From the NCBI RefSeq assembly GCF_012979235.1, contig NZ_JAATWC010000002.1:124001-188000 (forward strand): a stretch of 64,000 nucleotides of DNA, written 5' to 3'. This document shows, in pieces, positions 53,001-60,514 of the stretch. The position numbers and the translations under genes were made by a program. Numbering within the stretch: position 1 is the first letter of the stretch; each line of letters begins with the position of its first letter. The notes under the pieces were generated by a model. It saw only the letters and a list, made by a program, of their open reading frames with translations, ran no database searches and was not told the origin of the DNA. The DNA is from Dissulfurirhabdus thermomarina. GTDB taxonomy: Bacteria > Desulfobacterota > Dissulfuribacteria > Dissulfuribacterales > Dissulfurirhabdaceae.

Positions 53001-53640
53001 GGCGGGCCTGCCGGGTCAGGGAGCGCCGTTGCTTGTCCACTTCGGCGAGGAGGTCCTCGAGGCGCTCGAGGTTGTGCCGGGTCTGGCGCATGCGGCGCTC
53101 GGCCTCGACCCGGCGGGCCTTGTAGCGGGAGATGCCGGCCACCTCCTCGATGAGGCCCCGGCGTTCGTCCGGTCCCATCTCCACGAAGGCCCCGATCTGG
53201 CCCTGGTCGATGATGGAATAGGCCCTCGCCCCGGCGCCCGTGTCCATGAAGAGGTAGTGGATGTCCTTCAGGCGGCAGGGGCGGCCGTTCAGGCGGAAGT
53301 CGCTCTCGCCGGTGCGGTAGAGGCGGCGGGAGATCTCGATCTCGGGCTGGTCCGCCAGCTCGGGGGGCACCTTGGCGCCGTCGATGTTATCCAGCACCAG
53401 GCGGATCTCGGCGAAGTTGACCGCGTTGCCGTTGGCGCCGCTGTAGAGGACGTCTTCCATGTGGCGGGCCCGGAGGAGGCGGGGGCTCTGCTCCCCGAGC
53501 ACCCAACGGAGGGCGTCGACGATGTTGGACTTGCCGCACCCGTTGGGGCCCACGATGGCGCTGATCCCTTGGGGAAAGGCCACCTGGGTCCGCGTGGGGA
53601 AGGACTTGAAGCCGAGGAGCTCGAGGTACTTGACCCGCAT
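50071..53640 (-). CDS. smc: Chromosome segregation ATPase SMC
   Basis: 1189-residue condensin subunit. Walker A 'AIVGPNGCGKSNIVDALRWV' with 'LGEQSPRLLRARHMEDVLY', two long coiled coils, a hinge (about 520-680), the ABC signature 'LLSGGEKALSALALVFALYL' and Walker B 'FCVLDEVDAPLDEANTLRF'. ATG 53640 gives the canonical 'MRVKYLELLGFKSF'; a GTG three codons earlier is possible. Bases 51836-51902 in the hinge-coding part use AT-rich synonymous codons, unlike the rest of the gene. scpA/scpB are not in the window. Confidence 0.95.
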   Translation of the reverse strand: MRVKYLELLGFKSFPTRTQVAFPQGISAIVGPNGCGKSNIVDALRWVLGEQSPRLLRARHMEDVLYSGANGNAVNFAEIRLVLDNIDGAKVPPELADQPEIEISRRLYRTGESDFRLNGRPCRLKDIHYLFMDTGAGARAYSIIDQGQIGAFVEMGPDERRGLIEEVAGISRYKARRVEAERRMRQTRHNLERLEDLLAEVDKQRRSLTRQARRTERYLAWREEQDRLDRARLAHAWTATRDRLAERDDRWRAAAERAAAAQAAVDACRLENERLEAGLLELEERLDRGRQRLQAAELRREELKGEERRLSGMIEREEAAAEALGAEIEEAGAAVEALHAELAELEAALSAGAEETHRLGREAEARQAALEAAEAACARAREHLESVKVDLVDAAARAARADSERRGLRDRRERLERQIQRQREELGQVEAAASAGEDRLSDLGRGLEAARRSLEEARTRAAAVAAELSAAGRRLEAAREQRQGLAAELEITRGQRRHLEDLEARREGVSEGNRRLLEGGFPNQGILADFVTVEKGYEAAVEAALGAALEAVVPGGETPLAAARSLLAQEGGGARILAAILDKEKVQFNTELNNILNTIPDLRPLGGVVTARPPVEGALAILLAPWRLVPDPEAGLRAAAALAAAGWPFFHFVTPAGETVSPAGEVAIGDPGGAAGMIARKAEVAELRRREDALEAKLREIEEEIAAATERASGLEADRARIEAEAAAFAEAVAGTERELDAAGARLEADRERAKALRLAAEEAEGELLEVQVAMERAEEALESARRVQETSEAEGRRIEEECQALEARRDGARAAAEELRLALARAQEQERARRERLAALTGRIQETKRRGAELAHRREAAAGRLDGLRSALRDNRRAMEAQVEAVAAAHRELEAVRDAYDRERQALAGRKARLKELSAELREAEEAAHRLELELTELRLALENLEREARTRHQAPLPENADAWLPADFDPDAAARRLEEIAGRIERLGPVNLAALEEKQELDARWEFLQSQKADLESSIADLQQAIRHINRTCRDRFRQALDAVNEKLAEVFPLLFEGGEARLELTEADDILEAGVDLLIRLPGKRLQHLNLLSGGEKALSALALVFALYLIRPSPFCVLDEVDAPLDEANTLRFNRLLQKIAERSQVVVITHNQRVMETADTLYGVTMEEKGVSKLVTVDLVQREG

Positions 53641-53671
53641 GCTGGTCACGTCCGGGACGGGGGGCCCGGGG

Positions 53672-55414
53672 TCACGCGGCGTCCGTGGTGGACGGAAGCC
53701 GGGCGTCCTTCAGGCGGAGTTCGAGGCGCCGGCGGCCGTTCCATTCATTCATGCAGGCGTGGCAGGCCAGTTCCATGCGGTCCCATGGCAGGGAGAGCTT
53801 TTCGCCCAGCCCCCAGGCGAGGAGGTCGAGGGCGCCGCCGGGCGGGTTGGGCGCGCCGATCCGGAGCTTGAGGTGTCTTTCGCCCACCACGTGTTTCTGC
53901 TGGAGCTCGAACCCCCTCAGGAGGAAGAGTGGCTCATGATACCCCGGTCCGAAGGGGGCCAGCAAGTCGAAAAAACGCCCGAAGACCGGGTCCGCCAACT
54001 CCTCCACGGTGGCCGGCCCGTCGAGGACGAGGCGCCCGGCGGCGCCCGTGGCCTCGAGGGTTGCGGCCACCACGGCCTGGAAGCGCTCTGTGAAGGCCGG
54101 CAGATGCGCCGCGGGGAGCCGGATCCCGGCGGCCGCGGTGTGGCCGCCGAAGGCCGTGAGTCCCTCGGCGCACCGGGAGAGGGCCTCGAAGAGGTCGAGG
54201 CCCTCCGGGCTCCGGCCGGAGCCCCGGCATTCCCCCCCGCGCCGAGCGAGGAGGATCACCGGCTTCCCGAGCTGGTCCACGAGCCGGGAGGCCACGATGC
54301 CCACGACGCCTTCGTTCCACCCGTCCCCGGCGAGCACCAGGGCGGGGCGGTCGGCCTGGCCGGCCGCCAGCCCCAGTGCCTCCCGGAGGATGGCGGCTTC
54401 CTCGGCCTGGCGTTCCTGGTTGAGCTCGTGGAGACGCCGGGCCAGCGGGTCCGCCTCCCCGGCGGAGGCGGCCAGGAGGAGGTCGAGGGCCGCGCCGGCG
54501 TGGTCCATCCGGCCGGCGGCGTTGAGGCGGGGGACGAGCCGGAAGGCCACGTCGCGGGCCGTGGGGGTGCCGGAGAGGCCGGCCACCTCCATGAGGGCGC
54601 GGACCCCGGGGCGCCGGGTCGCCCCGAGCACCTCCAGGCCCACCCGGACCAGGACGCGGTTGTCGCCCAGGAGCGGCACCACGTCCGCCAGGGTCCCCAG
54701 GGCCACGAGGTCGAGCTCCGCCTTGAGGTTGGGCGGCGGGGCCCCGCCCCAGTGGCCACGCTCGTGGAGGCGCTGGCGGAGGGCCCGGACCAGGTTGAAG
54801 GCCACGCCCACCCCCGCCAGGTGCTTGAAGGGGAAGCGGCAGCCCGGCCGCTTGGGATTGATGACCGCCAGGGCCCGCGGGAGATGCGGGGGCGGCTCGT
54901 GGTGGTCGGTGACGATGACGTCCATCCCGAGTTCCCCGGCGGCGGCCACCTCTTCCGGGTTGGCGATGCCACAGTCCACGGTGACCAGGAGCCGAACGCC
55001 GGCGGCCGCCAGTTCCCGGAGGGGTTCCAGGTGGAGGCCGTAGCCCTCCTCCCGGCGATGGGGCAGGTAGGTGCGGACCGGGAGGCCCAGATTCCGAAGG
55101 AAACCCGCCACCAGGGCGGTGGCGGTGACGCCGTCGGCGTCGTAGTCCCCGTAGACCGCCACCGGTTCGCCTGCGGCCACGGCCCGGACCAGCCGGTCCA
55201 CGGCGGGCTCCATGTCGGCGAGCCGGAAGGGATCGGAGAGGGACTGGAGGGTGGGGGAGAGGTGGGCCGCCGCGGCCTCGGGGCTTCGAAGGCCCCGGAG
55301 GTAAAGGAACCTGGCCACCATGGGGGGGATGTCCACCGTCCGGGCCAGGTGGGCCACCGCCTTCGGGTCCGTGGAGGGGAGGGCCCAGTGTCGCTCCAGG
55401 AGGATCGAAGGCAT
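53672..55414 (-). CDS. recJ: Single-stranded-DNA-specific exonuclease RecJ
   Basis: 580-residue 5'-3' exonuclease of the DHH family used in recombination and mismatch repair. Motifs 'VAVYGDYDADGVTATALVAG', 'LLVTVDCGIANPEEV', 'VIVTDHHEPPP', 'ALGTLADVVPLLGDNR', 'DGWNEGVVGIVASRLVD' and 'GGHTAAAGIRLPAA' (DHHA1) are present. A C-terminal RecJ OB-fold region 'HLKLRIGAPNPPGGALDLLA' completes it. Its stop is 31 bases upstream of the smc start, suggesting a recJ-smc transcript. The C-terminal end 'RLPSTTDAA' looks complete. Confidence 0.93.
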   Translation of the reverse strand: MPSILLERHWALPSTDPKAVAHLARTVDIPPMVARFLYLRGLRSPEAAAAHLSPTLQSLSDPFRLADMEPAVDRLVRAVAAGEPVAVYGDYDADGVTATALVAGFLRNLGLPVRTYLPHRREEGYGLHLEPLRELAAAGVRLLVTVDCGIANPEEVAAAGELGMDVIVTDHHEPPPHLPRALAVINPKRPGCRFPFKHLAGVGVAFNLVRALRQRLHERGHWGGAPPPNLKAELDLVALGTLADVVPLLGDNRVLVRVGLEVLGATRRPGVRALMEVAGLSGTPTARDVAFRLVPRLNAAGRMDHAGAALDLLLAASAGEADPLARRLHELNQERQAEEAAILREALGLAAGQADRPALVLAGDGWNEGVVGIVASRLVDQLGKPVILLARRGGECRGSGRSPEGLDLFEALSRCAEGLTAFGGHTAAAGIRLPAAHLPAFTERFQAVVAATLEATGAAGRLVLDGPATVEELADPVFGRFFDLLAPFGPGYHEPLFLLRGFELQQKHVVGERHLKLRIGAPNPPGGALDLLAWGLGEKLSLPWDRMELACHACMNEWNGRRRLELRLKDARLPSTTDAA

Positions 55415-55508
55415 GGGCCAGACACTACCCGCGGCCCCGGGGGCTGTCAACGCGGCGCCTCCGGCCCGGCGCCCTTCCGCCTCCGGCCTCTTCCGGCTAT
55501 CCTGCGGC

Positions 55509-55727
55509 ATGGACGAGGGCGAGCGGCTGCAGCTGCGCATCCACCCGGGTGCGGTCCATCTCCTGCGTTTCCTCCTGGAGGGCTACGACAACCTCTTTTT
55601 CCTCCGGACCCTGGACCCGGGGGCGGGACGCGTGGAGGTCACGGTCACGGCCGGGAGCCGGGAGATCCTCCGCGACGTCCTCCGGGCGCACCGGGGGCGC
55701 CTTCGGCCGCGGCCGGAGGGGGCCTGA
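55509..55727 (+). CDS. Small DUF4911-type protein
   Basis: 72-residue soluble protein 'MDEGERLQLRIHPGAVHLLR' continuing to 'FLLEGYDNLFFLRTLDPGAG' and a basic tail. The EGYDN(L/M) segment and the size match the DUF4911 family of anaerobic Desulfobacterota, of unknown function. It is divergent from recJ (94 bases between starts) and codon usage fits the chromosome. No strong ribosome site. Confidence 0.6.
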   Translation: MDEGERLQLRIHPGAVHLLRFLLEGYDNLFFLRTLDPGAGRVEVTVTAGSREILRDVLRAHRGRLRPRPEGA

Positions 55728-55743
55728 CACTTCGCCGTCCCCC

Positions 55744-55857
55744 CAGAGGGCTTGTTGCGAGGTCACCATCCACCCAGGCGGCTTTTTGCGGGGCCGCCGT
55801 ACGATCGACATCGTCCACGCCGTGCATCCGGCCCGTTCTTGAACGCCCACGGATCCA
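55744..55857. repeat. Composite of a type A end and an inverted type B repeat
   Basis: Read on the minus strand: TGGATCCGTGGGCGTTCAAG and AACGGGCCGGATGC (type B, 55857 down to about 55798), then directly CCGCAAAAAGCCGCCTGGGT with GGATGGTGACCTCGCAA, which matches the type A end. The B-to-A joint is also seen at 12339/12340. Confidence 0.6.
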
Positions 55858-55931
55858 GGTTATAGTACGGCGACCGACAAGGTGAAGGGCCCGCCGAACG
55901 ACGAGCCGGGCCGGGGATGCGAGGCAGCCGG

Positions 55932-57257
55932 ATGCCGACGAAACGGGTCTACCTGGCGACCTTCGGGTGCCAGATGAACGAGTACGATTCCCTCAAGATG
56001 CTCCAGGTGCTGGGCGGCGGCTGGCGGCGCACCGACCGCCCCCGGGAGGCGGACCTCATCCTGGTCAACACCTGCAGCATCCGGGAGAAGGCCGAGCACA
56101 AGGTCTACAGCCTGGTGGGGCGGTTCCGCTCCCTCAAGCGGCGCAACCCCCGCCTCGTCATCGGGGTGGCCGGGTGCGTGGCCCAGCAGGAGGGGGAACG
56201 CCTCCTCCGGCGCCTGCCCCACCTCGACATCGTCTTCGGGCCCCAGCACATCACCGAGCTGCCGGACCTCGTCCGCCGCGTGGCGGCGGGGGAGGGCCCG
56301 GTGTGCCGGACCTCGCTCCGGGCGGACTACGCCATCCCCCTGGTCCGGGGCCCGCTGCCGGGGCCGCCCGCCGTGCGGGCCTTCGTGACCATCATGCAGG
56401 GGTGCGACAACTTCTGCGCCTACTGCGTGGTGCCCCATGTCCGGGGGCGGGAGGTCAGCCGGCCGGCGGACGATGTCGAGGCCGAGGTCCGTGATCTCGT
56501 GGCCCGGGGCGTGCGGGAGGTGACGCTCTTGGGCCAGAACGTCAATTCCTACGGCCGCAAGGGCGGCACCGCCACCTTCGCGGAGCTGCTCCGGCGCATC
56601 GGGGCCGTCGACGGTCTCCACCGGCTCCGGTTCACCACGAGCCACCCGAGGGACCTCACCGACGACATCATCGCCTGCTTCCGGGAGGTGCCCGTGCTCT
56701 GCGAGCACCTCCATCTTCCCGTCCAGTCGGGGTCCGACCGGATCCTCCGGCGGATGAACCGGCACTACACCCGTGCGCATTACCTCGGCCTGGTGGACCG
56801 GCTCCGGGCCGCCGTCCCGGACATGCCCCTCACCACGGACCTCATCGTCGGGTTCCCGGGCGAGACCGTGGCCGACTTCGAGGCCACCCTGGATCTGCTC
56901 ACCCGGGTCCGCTTCGAGCAGGTCTTCGCCTTCAAGTACTCGCCCAGGCCCTTCACCCCGGCCGCGGACCTTCCCGACAAGGTGCCCGAGGCGGAGAAGG
57001 CCCGGCGCCTGGCCGAGGTGCTGGCGCTCCAGGACGAGATCGGCCGGGAGCGCCTCCGGCGGTTCGAGGGCACCCTCCAGGAGGTCCTGGTGGAAGGGCC
57101 GAGCAAGGGCGATGCCGGCGAGTTGACGGGGCGCACCCGGGGCAACCACGTGGTGAACTTCGATTCCGCCGGCGTTCGGGTGGGCGAGATGGTGCCGGTG
57201 CGCATCGAGCAGGCCCTGGCCCACTCCCTCCGGGGGCGGGTGCGGCATGCCGCCTGA
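55932..57257 (+). CDS. miaB: tRNA-2-methylthio-N6-dimethylallyladenosine synthase MiaB
   Basis: 441-residue radical-SAM methylthiotransferase modifying A37 of tRNAs that read UNN codons. UPF0004 domain cysteines are Cys13, Cys48 ('NTCSIREKAE') and Cys82; the radical-SAM cluster is C158-x3-C162-x2-C165 ('GCDNFCAYC'); 'LLGQNVNSYG' and 'LPVQSGSDRILRRMNRHYTR' follow; a C-terminal TRAM domain closes it. ATG 55932 has GAGG seven bases upstream and is preferred to the ATG five codons earlier. Confidence 0.93.
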   Translation: MPTKRVYLATFGCQMNEYDSLKMLQVLGGGWRRTDRPREADLILVNTCSIREKAEHKVYSLVGRFRSLKRRNPRLVIGVAGCVAQQEGERLLRRLPHLDIVFGPQHITELPDLVRRVAAGEGPVCRTSLRADYAIPLVRGPLPGPPAVRAFVTIMQGCDNFCAYCVVPHVRGREVSRPADDVEAEVRDLVARGVREVTLLGQNVNSYGRKGGTATFAELLRRIGAVDGLHRLRFTTSHPRDLTDDIIACFREVPVLCEHLHLPVQSGSDRILRRMNRHYTRAHYLGLVDRLRAAVPDMPLTTDLIVGFPGETVADFEATLDLLTRVRFEQVFAFKYSPRPFTPAADLPDKVPEAEKARRLAEVLALQDEIGRERLRRFEGTLQEVLVEGPSKGDAGELTGRTRGNHVVNFDSAGVRVGEMVPVRIEQALAHSLRGRVRHAA

Positions 57258-57363
57258 ACCCGCCCGGTTGACGCGAGCCCGCCATAGTGTAACGTTGGGA
57301 GGCGCGGTGTCCGACCGGCGCACGACCTGCAGACGGAAACCGAAGACGTAGACTAGGTGAGCC

Positions 57364-57861
57364 ATGCCCGCCATCGCCATGACCGCCCATGCCATCACCA
57401 TCGACGCCAAGTCCAATTCCCCCATCCTGATCCTCAAGGAGCGCGGCGGGGAGCGGGCGCTGCCCATCTGGATCGGCCTCCTGGAGGCCACCGCCATCGC
57501 CACCGAGATGGAAAAGATCGAGTTCGCCCGGCCCATGACCCACGATCTCGCGCTCAACCTCCTGGCGGCCCTGGGGGCCCGGATCACGCGGATCGTGGTG
57601 AACGACCTCCGGGACAATACCTATTACGCCCTCATCACCCTCGAGAAGGACGGCGAGGTCCTCGAGGTGGACGCCCGCCCCAGCGACGCGGTGGCTCTGG
57701 CGCTCCGGGCGGGGGCGGAGATCTTCGTGGAGGAGGCCGTTCTCGCGAAGTCGGTTCCCTCGCGGGAGGGCACCGAGGCCTCCGCCGATTCGGACAAGGC
57801 CGACAAGTGGCTCGAGATCCTCGAGGGGCTCGATCCGGAGGCCTTCAAGTACAAGATGTGA
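57364..57861 (+). CDS. Bifunctional nuclease family protein (DUF151)
   Basis: 165 residues. The DUF151 core is clear: 'SNSPILILKERGGERALPIW', 'GLLEATAIATEMEKIEFARP' with 'MTHDLALNLL', 'TYYALITLEKDGEVLEVDAR' and 'PSDAVALALRAGAEIFVEEA'. Homologues in plants and Thermotoga were described as nucleases; activity here is untested. The acidic C-terminal tail of ~35 residues is typical. It lies 106 bases after miaB and 30 bases before the PHP gene. Confidence 0.88.
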   Translation: MPAIAMTAHAITIDAKSNSPILILKERGGERALPIWIGLLEATAIATEMEKIEFARPMTHDLALNLLAALGARITRIVVNDLRDNTYYALITLEKDGEVLEVDARPSDAVALALRAGAEIFVEEAVLAKSVPSREGTEASADSDKADKWLEILEGLDPEAFKYKM

Positions 57862-57891
57862 GGAGAGGGGCGCCGCGCGGGGCCCACGGCC

Positions 57892-58539
57892 ATGATCGAT
57901 CTCCACTGCCACTGCCTCTTCAGCGACGGCGAACTCCTCCCCTCGGAGCTCGTCCGGCGCGTGGCCGTCATGGGCTACGAGGCGGTGGCCATCACCGACC
58001 ACGCCGACGCCTCCAACATGGACCACATCCTGCCCCGGCTGGTGCGCCTGGCCGAGGAGCTCAACCCCTTGAGCGAGACACGCCTCCTGCCGGGCATCGA
58101 GCTCACCCACGTCCCCCCGGAGCGCATCGCCCCGCTGGCGGCCCGTGCCCGGGAGCTGGGGGCCCTGGTGGTGGTCTGCCACGGCGAGACCCCGGTGGAG
58201 CCCGTCCGGCCCGGCACCAACCGCGCCGCCCTGGAGGCCGGCGTGGACATCCTCTCGCACCCCGGCCTCATCGCGGAGGACGACGTCCGGCTGGCGGCCG
58301 AGCGGGGGATATTCCTCGAGCTCTCCGGCCGGAAGGGGCACTGCCTGGCCAACGGCCACGTGGCCGCTCTGGCGCGCCGGCACGGGGCGCCCTTGGTGGT
58401 GAACTCCGACGGCCACGCCCCCGGCGACTTCCTGACCGCCGAGATGGCCCGGAGGGTGGCCCTCGGTGCGGGGGTCCCGGAACCCGAGGTGGCGCCTCTC
58501 TTCGCCCGGGTACGGGAGTGGGCCGCCGCCCGCCGCTAG
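57892..58539 (+). CDS. PHP-domain metal-dependent phosphoesterase
   Basis: 215-residue protein with the polymerase-and-histidinol-phosphatase fold. Metal ligands are seen in 'MIDLHCHCLFSDGELLPSEL' (His5, His7, Asp12), 'AVAITDHADASN', 'GIELTHVP', 'VCHGETP', 'ILSHPGL' and 'NSDGHAPGDF'. Similar stand-alone PHP proteins are annotated as histidinol-phosphate-phosphatase-like; the substrate is not known and no his genes are near. Confidence 0.85.
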   Translation: MIDLHCHCLFSDGELLPSELVRRVAVMGYEAVAITDHADASNMDHILPRLVRLAEELNPLSETRLLPGIELTHVPPERIAPLAARARELGALVVVCHGETPVEPVRPGTNRAALEAGVDILSHPGLIAEDDVRLAAERGIFLELSGRKGHCLANGHVAALARRHGAPLVVNSDGHAPGDFLTAEMARRVALGAGVPEPEVAPLFARVREWAAARR

Positions 58540-58560
58540 CCCTTCCTTCGAAGGCCGGTT

Positions 58561-58587
58561 TCAAGCTTCTCCCCGTTCGGCCGAAAA
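58561..58587 (+). promoter_or_regulatory. Sigma-28 (FliA) promoter of cheX
   Basis: TCAAGCTT (58561-58568), exactly 11 bases, GCCGAAAA (58580-58587), against the consensus TAAAGTTT-N11-GCCGATAA. It leaves a leader of roughly 140 bases before cheX; the leader's last part contains an 11-codon open frame (58716-58751) overlapping the cheX start, without a ribosome site. Confidence 0.65.
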
Positions 58588-58738
58588 GCAGTGAGGGGAG
58601 AGCGAGCGGTTTGCGCCTCGTCCCGGTGACGCCAATTCTTGGAAACGCAGCAAGTCCGGCGATCGGGGGCCCCGGCCCCGGGAGGGGCGGAAGACCGGTC
58701 CGCCGCAGATCCCACATGAACGACGAGGTCAAGGACCG

Positions 58739-59251
58739 GTGGCGCGCCTAGACGTCCGCCTCATCAACCCCTTTCTCGACGCCGCCATCAACGTCCTGCG
58801 CACCATGGCCGGCGTGGAACCGAAGGTCGGGCGCCCGTACCTCAAGAAGGACACGGTGGCCTTCGGCGACGTCTCGGGGATCATCGGCGTCACCGGGGCG
58901 GAGAAAGGCAGCATGTCCCTCTCCTTCTCCGAGCCGGCCATCCTCACCATCGTGAGCAACCTCGTGGGCGTGCCCGTGACGGAGATCAACGAGGAGGTCA
59001 AGGACGCCGTCGGGGAACTCACCAACATGATCTGCGGGGACGCCCGCCGTCGCCTCCAGGACCTCGGCGTGACCCTCCAGGCCGGGACCCCGACGGTGGT
59101 CTCCGGCAAGGGGCACAGCATCTCCCACTTTCACGACGGCCCCTTCATCGGGGTCACCTTCGAGATCGATTCCGGCTCCTTCGTGGTGGAGGTCGCCTTC
59201 GGGGAACACCGGTCCCTGGAGCAGGCGGCCGCCCGATCCGCCCGCGCCTGA
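58739..59251 (+). CDS. cheX: CheX-like chemotaxis phosphatase
   Basis: 170-residue CheC/CheX-family protein that removes phosphate from CheY-P. The helix carrying the active-site Glu and Asn is 'EEVKDAVGELTNMICGDARR' (ExxN), preceded by 'GDVSGIIGVTGAEKGSMSLS' and followed by 'TPTVVSGKGHSISHFHDGP' and beta strands 'FIGVTFEIDSGSFVVEVAF'. GTG start with AAGGA close upstream. The last ~40 codons are antisense to the end of the DUF116 gene (121-base overlap). The predicted FliA promoter ties it to motility. Confidence 0.85.
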   Translation: MARLDVRLINPFLDAAINVLRTMAGVEPKVGRPYLKKDTVAFGDVSGIIGVTGAEKGSMSLSFSEPAILTIVSNLVGVPVTEINEEVKDAVGELTNMICGDARRRLQDLGVTLQAGTPTVVSGKGHSISHFHDGPFIGVTFEIDSGSFVVEVAFGEHRSLEQAAARSARA

Positions 59252-59835
59252 ATCAGCCCTTCCAGGGCCGCCCGGTCCACCTCGCTGTGGCGGCAACTGG
59301 GGCGCTCGAGGAGGATCCCCTGGGGCACCACCCCGCCCAGGCCCGACTCCGCGCCCCGGGGCGAGAGGTTCCGGAGGCGGAGGTACTTCCGCGTAAGATC
59401 CAGGGCGCACAGGGCCCCGATCACCGCCCGGGGCCGGTGGCGCCGGATCTTGTCGAAGATGAAGTCGCGGCTCCGGAGGAGGCCTTCCCGGCGATGGAGC
59501 CGCCCGCTCACCACCACGTAGACCCCCATGTAGCCCAGGCGCTCGGCCTCGGCCTTGAGCTCGCCCACCAGGCACCCGTTGCATCCCGCCGGGCACACCA
59601 GGCCCAGCTCGGGATCGATGCGGGTGGGGCAGTCCCGGGCCCGGAGACAGTAAGGCAGGAAGAGGAGGCGCTGGTCGTAGGGGACCGCCTCGAAGCGCTT
59701 GCGGAAGCAGGCGTTGGCGGTTCGGACGACCCGGGCGATGTAGCGGTCCTGGTCCATCCAGGGAGCGAGGCACGCCAGGGGCCTGTAGAGCAGGATCTGG
59801 ACGGGCAGCGAGATCCAGGGCGGGACGCGGATCAT
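59131..59835 (-). CDS. DUF116-family cysteine-rich membrane-associated protein
   Basis: 234 residues. DUF116 hallmarks: 'VPYDQRLLFLPYCLRARDCP', 'CPAGCNGCLVGELKAEAERL' (cysteines likely binding a metal or Fe-S cluster), 'RPRAVIGALCALDL' and 'QGILLERPSCRHSEVDRAAL'. Function unknown; common in anaerobes. The usual family C terminus is near 'ALEGLIQARAD'; the remaining ~38 residues come from the strand opposite cheX. It is last in the usp-yacG-trxB-MBL operon, 37 bases after the MBL gene, and no ribosome site precedes its ATG. Confidence 0.8.
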   Translation of the reverse strand: MIRVPPWISLPVQILLYRPLACLAPWMDQDRYIARVVRTANACFRKRFEAVPYDQRLLFLPYCLRARDCPTRIDPELGLVCPAGCNGCLVGELKAEAERLGYMGVYVVVSGRLHRREGLLRSRDFIFDKIRRHRPRAVIGALCALDLTRKYLRLRNLSPRGAESGLGGVVPQGILLERPSCRHSEVDRAALEGLIQARADRAAACSRDRCSPKATSTTKEPESISKVTPMKGPS

Positions 59836-59872
59836 GGAACGGCGCCGGGGGCGGCCTGGCTCGGCGGCGAGG

Positions 59873-60514
59873 TCACAGGCCTTCCCGCAGGAAGGGGTTG
59901 GTCCGCTTCTCGCGCCCCACGGTGGAGGTCGGCTGGGGGCCGTAGTCGTGGCCCGGCAGGACCACGGTCTCCTCGGGGAGGGTGAGGACCCGGGTCTGGA
60001 GGGAGTGCATCAGGGTGGCGTAGGACCCCCCGGGGAGATCCGTTCGGCCCATGGCCCCCACGAAGAGTGTGTCGCCGGTGAGGACGTAGCCTTCCCCGTA
60101 GAGGCAGATGGAGCCGGGCGAATGCCCCGGAGTGTGGAGGACCTCGAAGGAGAGGGTCCCGAGCCGGAGGACCTGGCCGTCCTCGATGTGGTCGTCCGCC
60201 GGCGGGGCGGGCTCGAAGCCCCAGGCCCGGAACATGGCCGCCGCCTCCGGTGTCCGGAAGAGGCGGTCGTCGTCCGGGTGCATGAGGACCGGCGCCCCCG
60301 TCAGCTCCTTCATCCGGAGGTTGCCGCAGGTGTGATCCGGGTGCCCGTGGGTGTTGACGATCCAACGGAGACGGAGCCCGAGGTCGGTGATCTCCCGGGC
60401 CAGCATCTCCTCGCTGCCGGCCGGGTCCACCACCAGGGCCTCGCGGCTTTCCGGGCATCCCACCACGTAGGCCCGGACGGCCAGCGGCCCCACCGTGTGG
60501 GCCTTGAGGATCAT
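59873..60514 (-). CDS. Metallo-beta-lactamase-fold hydrolase (glyoxalase II type)
   Basis: 213-residue cytoplasmic hydrolase. Metal-binding 'NTHGHPDHTCGN' (HxHxDH), 'LHTPGHSPGSICLY', 'LTGDTLFVGAMGRTDLPGGS' and 'VLPGHDYGPQPTSTVGREKR' with 'TNPFL' match small glyoxalase-II-like proteins that cleave thioesters; some members are persulfide dioxygenases but the subgroup cannot be decided. ATG overlaps the trxB stop (ATGA). Confidence 0.88.
   Translation of the reverse strand: MILKAHTVGPLAVRAYVVGCPESREALVVDPAGSEEMLAREITDLGLRLRWIVNTHGHPDHTCGNLRMKELTGAPVLMHPDDDRLFRTPEAAAMFRAWGFEPAPPADDHIEDGQVLRLGTLSFEVLHTPGHSPGSICLYGEGYVLTGDTLFVGAMGRTDLPGGSYATLMHSLQTRVLTLPEETVVLPGHDYGPQPTSTVGREKRTNPFLREGL

Noticed and set aside
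58588-58738. Cyclic-di-GMP riboswitch in the cheX leader
   Set aside because: A fragment resembling GGAAACGCAGCAAG is there, but the conserved first half of the GEMM aptamer is missing.
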